Notes under the pieces: model-generated
What the model was told of the DNA's origin: nothing
Databases searched by the model: none
The model's input: the letters and a program-made list of their open reading frames with translations, nothing else
Part shown: positions 1 to 4,800 of the stretch, one piece after another
How positions within the stretch are numbered: position 1 is the stretch's first letter
How the letters are laid out: each line of letters opens with the position of its first letter
Assembly: GCA_003647095.1 (NCBI GenBank)
Contig: QMME01000212.1
Span: forward strand, 1-7,040
DNA length: 7,040 nucleotides
Origin: Deltaproteobacteria bacterium
GTDB lineage: Bacteria; Myxococcota; B64-G9
Direction of reading: 5' to 3'
Program-made: the position numbers and the translations under genes

Positions 1-156
1 CAGCACCTCCTGGCCCGAGCCCACGCTAAGTTCCTTGCCCAGGCTCATGAAGGCCTTGTGAATCTGCCGGGCCTCCTTGAGCTGGGCCAGGGCATTCAGC
101 AGACGTTCATTGGCCTCCTCGATGGGGTCGTACAGCAACGGCTCATCCGATTTCAC
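1..156 (-). CDS. N-terminus of a gene of unknown class, coiled-coil start (3' partial)
   Basis: Fifty-two codons are visible from GTG (156) to the window edge, in the same direction as the signalling gene and 57 nt after its stop. The start is set by a GAGGAAGG ribosome binding site. After a short acidic leader (KSDEPLLYDPIEEANE) comes an amphipathic helix NERLLNALAQLKEARQIHKA with leucines at heptad-like spacing. FMSLGKELSVGSGQEVL follows, which resembles the first helix of a GAF domain, like the one in the upstream gene. A signalling protein, perhaps a GAF-containing histidine kinase that supplies the missing ATPase, is the likeliest reading. The catalytic part is outside, so this is inference. 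Confidence 0.72.
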   Translation of the reverse strand, partial: MKSDEPLLYDPIEEANERLLNALAQLKEARQIHKAFMSLGKELSVGSGQEVL

Positions 157-208
157 TGCCTGCCTTCCTCGCTCCCCCGCGAAGTTCGATTGTCGGCCGG
201 TGGCTCAT
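143..208 (-). CDS. Possible 21-residue small ORF between signalling genes
   Basis: An ATG at 208 opens a 21-codon ORF (starting MSHRPTIEL, basic in the middle) that stops at 145-143. It has a well-spaced GGAG upstream and overlaps the GTG start of the next gene by 14 nt in a different frame. Such overlap would allow translational coupling. I recognise no family, it is very short, and it may be chance. An alternative is that it is the true N-terminus of the downstream gene, separated by a sequencing frameshift. Low confidence. Confidence 0.25.
   Translation of the reverse strand: MSHRPTIELRGGARKAGSEIG
163..170 (-). promoter_or_regulatory. Ribosome binding site deciding the GTG start at 156
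   Basis: GAGGAAGG lies 6 nt before the GTG at 156-154. It is the strongest Shine-Dalgarno-like sequence near the junction and fixes the start of the downstream gene at a GTG. The same frame runs open only to a stop at 207-205. Confidence 0.65.
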
Positions 209-213
209 GTTGC

Positions 214-1827
214 TCACTCCGGTTCCGAAGAGCGATCGATGTCGACGATACGTTGCCCGCCGACATAGGACTTGGTCTCGTACTTGGTTATGCGGCCGAT
301 CTTGCGCACGATATCGGCCATGCGTTCCGTCTCCGAGAGGATGATGTCGAGAATACGCGACACCTCCTCGGGCTGGGCCAGCTTGCGCTTGGCCAGCTCG
401 GTGTATCCCATCACCGAGGTCAGGGGCTGGTTCAGCTCGTGGGCGGTGGCCCCCGCCAGTTCGGCGATCATGGCCTGTTTTTCGGTACGCACCAGCTTCT
501 CCTGGGCCTGGCTGAGCTGGCGCTCGATGTGCAGGCGTTCGCGCAGATCGGTGAAGATACCGGCCGTGGCCGCCAGACGACCGTTCTCCATCACTCCCCA
601 GGCGGTCAGCTGGATGGGTATCACCTCGCCCGACTTGTTCAGCACTTCCTTGCGAATGGGGTTGAGCCGGAACTGGCCGCCGCCGCCCTCCCGTCGCAGC
701 AGGGCCATCACTTCGTGGGCGCCACCCTCGGGATAGAGCTGGGTGACATGCATGCGTCCCAGCACCTCCTCGGCATTCCAGCCGAAGATGCGCTCGGCGC
801 CCTTGTTGAAGAGGATGATGCGGCCCTTGAGATCGGCGGCCACGATGGCGTCGACCGAGGAGTTGATGAGGTTTTCCAGGAAGTCCTTGGTTTGTTGCAG
901 CTCCGCCGAGATGCGCTTCTGTTTCTCCACCGCGTCCAGGTTGCGCAGCGACAGCGCCACGGCCGCGGCCACGGCGTTGGCGAAGAAGATGTCGCGTTCT
1001 CCCAGCGAGTGACGGAAGCGCTCGGAGCGCAGGAACAACACCCCGCTGACCCGCTGTCCGTCCAGCATGGGGAACAGGGCCAGCGAGCCCACCCCCTTGT
1101 TGACCAGGGTGGGCAGGATGCCCCGCAGCTTGGGGTTGTCCTCCACCCGGTCGACCACGAAGGGGCGGCGGGTGCGGATGACCTCCTCTATCTCGGGGTA
1201 GTTGGACAGGTCCACCCGGATGCCCTGCAGGGCGGCGCTCTCCGAGGCCGCCAGCACGGTGGCCTGGTTCCCGCCGGGATCCACCAGCACCATGGAACAA
1301 CGGTCCACGCGCAACACCCGGGCGGTGCGGACCGCCACCAGGTGCAGCAGCTGGTCGATCTCCAGGGAAGAGGCCAGCAGGCGGGTGAGGTCGAGCAGGG
1401 CTTCCTGCTCTTCCAGCCGCCAGGAGGTATCGCGCTGGCGAAAGCGCATCTTCAAGCGCAGGGCGATCTCCTCGGCCTGGAAGGGGCGCAGCAGGTAGTC
1501 GTCGGCCCCGGCCTCGAGCGCCCGGCGCACCAGCTGTTGCTGGCCGCTATCGGCCACCAGCATCACCACCAGGCGGCCCGTCTCCGGGGCCGAGCGTAGC
1601 GAGGTGACCAGTTCCACCGCGTCCATGTCGGCCGGCCGCCCTCCCAGCACTACCGCCTCGGGGCGCTCCCGCCGCACCACCTCGACCACCTGCTGGCCGC
1701 GCTCCAGGCACAGGCAGGTGTAACCCTCGTTCTCCAGCAGGGCTTCCAGGTAGGAGCGGGCGTCGGCATCGGCTCCCACCACCAGCACCTGGACCTGCTC
1801 GGGGTCGCTGGCTTCGTTGGTGTTCAC
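214..1827 (-). CDS. Receiver-like/GAF/PAS/HisKA signalling protein lacking an ATPase domain
   Basis: A soluble protein of about 537 residues with no membrane segment. Domains: a degenerate receiver (about 12-128), a GAF domain (about 143-298), a short coiled coil, a PAS domain (about 315-432) containing SSVDAIVAADLKGRIILFN, and a HisKA dimerisation domain whose phospho-acceptor is His463 in AHELNQPLTSV. The protein stops 74 residues after that histidine with no N, G1 or G2 boxes, so it should not bind ATP alone. The probable role is cytoplasmic sensing by GAF and PAS, coupled to phosphotransfer or to heterodimerisation with another kinase. GTG at 1827 was chosen because it leaves a short leader before the receiver. 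GTG at 1848 is also in frame, neither has a clear ribosome binding site, and the frame stays open far upstream within the preceding gene. Spacing from that gene is 38 nt. Confidence 0.87.
   Translation of the reverse strand: MNTNEASDPEQVQVLVVGADADARSYLEALLENEGYTCLCLERGQQVVEVVRRERPEAVVLGGRPADMDAVELVTSLRSAPETGRLVVMLVADSGQQQLVRRALEAGADDYLLRPFQAEEIALRLKMRFRQRDTSWRLEEQEALLDLTRLLASSLEIDQLLHLVAVRTARVLRVDRCSMVLVDPGGNQATVLAASESAALQGIRVDLSNYPEIEEVIRTRRPFVVDRVEDNPKLRGILPTLVNKGVGSLALFPMLDGQRVSGVLFLRSERFRHSLGERDIFFANAVAAAVALSLRNLDAVEKQKRISAELQQTKDFLENLINSSVDAIVAADLKGRIILFNKGAERIFGWNAEEVLGRMHVTQLYPEGGAHEVMALLRREGGGGQFRLNPIRKEVLNKSGEVIPIQLTAWGVMENGRLAATAGIFTDLRERLHIERQLSQAQEKLVRTEKQAMIAELAGATAHELNQPLTSVMGYTELAKRKLAQPEEVSRILDIILSETERMADIVRKIGRITKYETKSYVGGQRIVDIDRSSEPE
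217..220 (-). promoter_or_regulatory. Candidate ribosome binding site for the ATG at 208
   Basis: GGAG sits 8 nt before an ATG at 208-206 and its last bases abut the stop codon of the signalling gene. The spacing is good, which is the main reason to take the 21-codon ORF after it seriously. Confidence 0.45.
217..483 (-). other. HisKA domain ending the protein (no HATPase_c)
   Basis: The first helix carries the H-box AGATAHELNQPLTSVMGYTE with His463 encoded at 441-439. The second helix is VSRILDIILSETERMADIVR. The chain then ends with KIGRITKYETKSYVGGQRIV and ten further residues, instead of entering an ATPase fold. The tail is short, well ordered and in frame, so the end looks native rather than a premature stop. 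From memory, not checked, similar 'YETK-YVG' endings occur in other delta-proteobacterial HisKA proteins. Confidence 0.82.
532..885 (-). other. PAS sensory domain
   Basis: Residues about 315-432 carry the S-box pattern: FLENLINSSVDAIVAADLKG, then IILFNKGAERIFGWNAEEVLG, an insert with KEVLNKSGEVIPIQLTAW, and a final AATAGIFTDLRER strand. The order and spacing are those of PAS domains in histidine kinases. A coiled-coil signalling helix (LHIERQLSQAQEKLVRTEKQ) connects it to HisKA. No ligand can be assigned. Confidence 0.86.
928..1401 (-). other. GAF sensory domain
   Basis: Residues about 143-298 show the GAF pattern: a leading helix LLASSLEIDQLLHLVAVRTA, a strand CSMVLVD, then a loop containing IEEVIRTRRPFVVD with the usual 'v..t..p..i.D' element. 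NKGVGSLALFPML and GVLFLRS strands follow, with a closing helix FFANAVAAAVALSL. The domain often binds small molecules or, in kinases, mediates dimerisation. No cysteine or histidine arrangement pointing to a bilin or haem ligand is obvious. Confidence 0.82.
1444..1794 (-). other. Pseudo-receiver domain (REC fold, catalytic residues lost)
   Basis: Residues about 12-128 keep the receiver fold: a first strand VQVLVVGADAD, a third strand PEAVVLGGRPADMDAVEL, a fourth strand VVMLVADSG, then AGADDYLLRPF. Compared with a canonical receiver, the acidic pair is Gly18-Ala19, the phospho-acceptor Asp is Gly62, the Thr/Ser switch is Val91 and the conserved Lys is Arg114. The structural residues, such as the PxxM/DxDxxEL helix start and the DDYLxxPF turn, are retained. 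This looks like a maintained non-phosphorylatable domain used for protein contacts or allostery. Confidence 0.85.
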
Positions 1828-1865
1828 GCTGGAGATGGTAGCACGCACCCGGGCCGGCCGACAAG

Positions 1866-4800
1866 CTACTGGCAGACCAGGTGCAGCGCCCAGGAATTGA
1901 GGGTGCCCGTGTCGCCCTTGTACCAGTCGTGGATGGTGAGCGTCCAGGTGCCGTTGCCGGTGTCGCACTCGAAGTCGTCGAGCGAGCCCGGACCCTCGAC
2001 CGGCAGGGTGAGATCGAAGTTGCCGATGACGTCGTTGGCGCCGTCGCTGCCGTCCTTTTGCTTCAGCCCCACGGTGGTGCCGTCCGGCGAGGTCAGCTCG
2101 AGGGACAGGTCGCCGCGCCAGGTGTGGGTGATGTCCACGTCGACGTTGATGTCCACCACCAGGCAGCTGCCCGGCACGGTGATGGTGTCGGTCAGGGTGC
2201 CGTAGTCGGTGGCGTCGCAGGGCGTGCCGGCACCTCCTCCAGTGCTGCAGTCGGGAATGGCGGCCGCGGGGCTGGAAGTCTGGTCGACGTTGGAGAAGGT
2301 GGAGGTGCATACGCTGGGTTCGCCGCAGCAGTGGCAGCCGCTTTCCACGTAACAGACGTCGGCACAGCAGTCGCCGGAGGCGGTGTCGCCGTCGTCGCAC
2401 TCCTCGCCTTCCCACTCCTGGAGGGTGCCGTCGCCGCAGTTGGGGCACAGGCAGTCCTGCGGGCAGTTGCCGCAGTTTTCGTAGGGCCCCTCGCACACCA
2501 GGTTGCCGCAGTTGGCGGCCGGCGAGATCACCACCTTGAGCACGAAGTTGCCGCAGGCGCCGTTGGCGCCGTCCAGGTAGACGTAGTACAGGCCCGCGGC
2601 CAGGGTGGTCTGGATGTGCGAAGGTCCGTCCGAGGTCCAGCAGTCGTCGTTGCAGACCCGCACGGTGCCCGCCTGGGGGTTGCTGGGATCCTGGGCGCCG
2701 TCTATGCCCGTCTCCATTATATAGAGCACGGTGTCGAAGTCGGAACCCTTGGTGGAGATGTCCACCCCGGAGTCGATGGGCAGCGCCAGGTAGAACACCG
2801 CGTCGGGGCTGCCGCTGCCGTCGAAGGTGCAGTAGTCGTCGGGGTAGTTGGGCAGCAGGGTGCAGTCGTTGGCCGCCGTGACCGAGCACTTGGGACAGTC
2901 GGCGCTGTTGGGGCCGTTGAAGACGCAGTCGGAGGCGGGACAGTCGCTGGAGCCGATGGCCCAGGCGGTCTTGTCGGGGAAGAAGTACTCGTCCAGCCCC
3001 GGCGGGTTGCTGTCGGCCAGGTTGCAGGTGTTACCGAGGAAGGTTCCGCCCATGGAGACGTTGCCGGCCTCGGGCGCGGTGTCCAGGGTGACCTGGGTGA
3101 CGCCGACGGCCATGTTCCAGTTGCCGCAAACCCCGGCCGGGCTCTCCACGGCCCCGAAGTAGGTGCCCTCCGGCAGGCCGCACAGGGTCATCGCCTCCGC
3201 CCCCGCCTCCTGCGAGCAGCTCTCTCGGAAGGTGGTGCCCACCGGGCCGGCGCAGACCTCGGCGTAGGGTATGTAGCTGGTCTCGCTGCCGCATATCCGC
3301 GATGCCCGCAGGCCGGTGTCGATGGCCGAGCCGGCGGTGTCCATGTCCACGGTGTAGAAGGCCGAGTCCGCGGTGCCGTCGTCGAGGGTGAAGAGGAACA
3401 TCTCCTCCGGGGCCCCACCCGAGCCGGTGTCCCGGCAGGCGGTGCCGCCCGGGTTGCAGTCGCCGGGGATGTGGTCATAGTCGTCGCAGGTACTGCCGGA
3501 GAAGCTGCCGCCAGCGCTCACGTCCTGGCCGGCCAGGCACACGTCCTCGAGGCAGCCGCTGCCGTCGCAGGAACAGCGGTTGGTGCTGCAGCAGGTGACC
3601 GACTGCAGCAGCCCGTCGGCGTCGCAGACGAACTCGGCGTTGCATAGCAGGGTGGCGTCTCCCTTGCATTCGGTGGTGGATGGTGAGCACTCGTTGCACT
3701 CGTCGCGCACCAGGTTGCAGCCGTACTGGCAGATCACCAGCTGGGTGACGTTGCAGGCGCCGTCGCAGGTGGCCTCCTGGGTGGCGTTCTTGCACACCGT
3801 ACCCGCCGGGGTGCAGCCGGTGCAACTGTCGGTGGCCTCGTCGCAACCCGATGCGCAGGGGTTGTCCGTGGTGCAGGGATTCGCAGTGCCGCTCTGGCAC
3901 ACCCCGCCGCTGCACTGGTCGCCGCTGGTGCAGAACAACCCGTCGTCGCAGGCGTTGCCGTCGGCGGCGGCGGCATCGTTGACACAGACGTCGTTGGTCT
4001 CGTCGCAGGAATCGACGGTGCACTGCTCGGCGTCGTCGCAGTTGCGCAGCGAGCCGCCCCCGCAGCTGCCGGCGTTGCAGGTCTCGCCCACGATGCAGAA
4101 GTTGCCGTCGTCGCAGCCGGTGCCGTTCATGGCCGCAGCGTCGTAGGAGCAGGCGCCGGCCGACTCGTCGCAGGAGTCCAGGGTGCAGAAGGTGCTGTCG
4201 TCGCAGGTGCGCGGCGTGCCCCCGCCGCACACTCCACTCGAGCAGGTCTCGCCGATGACGCAGTACAACCCGTCGTCGCAGGCCTGCCCGTCGGCAGCGG
4301 CGGCGTCGTTGATGCAGACGTCGGCCGTATCGTCGCAGGAGTCGGCGGTGCACTGGTTGCCGTCCGAGCAGTCGCGGGCCGCCCCGCCGCCGCATACCCC
4401 GCCCGTGCAGGTCTCGCCCACGGTGCAGAAGGAGCCGTCGTCGCAGCCGGTGCCGTCGCCCACCGGGGTGTTGTCGCACTGGTCGGTGGCCTCGTTGCAG
4501 CTGTCGGCGGTGCAGGGGTTGCCGTCGGCGCAGTTGCGGGCGCTGCCTCCCGAGCAGAAGCCGCCCGAGCAGGTCTCACCCACGGTGCAGAAGGAGCCGT
4601 CGTCGCAGGCGTTGCCGTCGGCGGCGGCGGTGTCGTTTGTACAGGTGTCGCCGGTCTCGTCGCAGGAGTCGACGGTGCAGTCGTTGCCGTCGGAACAGTT
4701 GCGCGGCGAGCCGCCCGAGCAGGAACCGCCCGAGCAGGTCTCGCCCACGGTACAGAACTGCCCGTCGTCGCAGGCGTTGCCGTCGGCGGCGGCGGCATCG

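Noticed and set aside
58..1599. Long open frame on the plus strand (513 codons)
   Set aside because: It lies antisense to the signalling gene. The minus-strand frame shows recognisable receiver-like, GAF, PAS and HisKA domains, whereas the plus-strand product is a low-complexity L/G/Q/H-rich string with no domain.
1845..1862. GC-rich partly palindromic sequence as a terminator between genes 1 and 2
   Set aside because: The GGCCGGCCC-type symmetry is short and is not followed by a T-run on the transcribed strand. The region also includes the candidate start of the next gene.
1869..2250. MYXO-CTERM or LPXTG-like surface sorting tail
   Set aside because: The C-terminus has no hydrophobic helix followed by basic residues. 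It ends in the last strand of the P domain (ALHLVCQ).
1828..2889. Upstream extension of the signalling gene frame to an ATG at 2889
   Set aside because: The frame is open by chance inside the cysteine-rich gene. The extra sequence is arginine-rich low complexity, and the receiver-like domain begins just after 1827.
1881..3647. Long open frame on the plus strand (588 codons)
   Set aside because: It is antisense to the PPC-like and P-domain part of the cysteine-rich gene. Its V/G/A-rich product is the expected shadow of GC-rich codons, with no recognisable motif.
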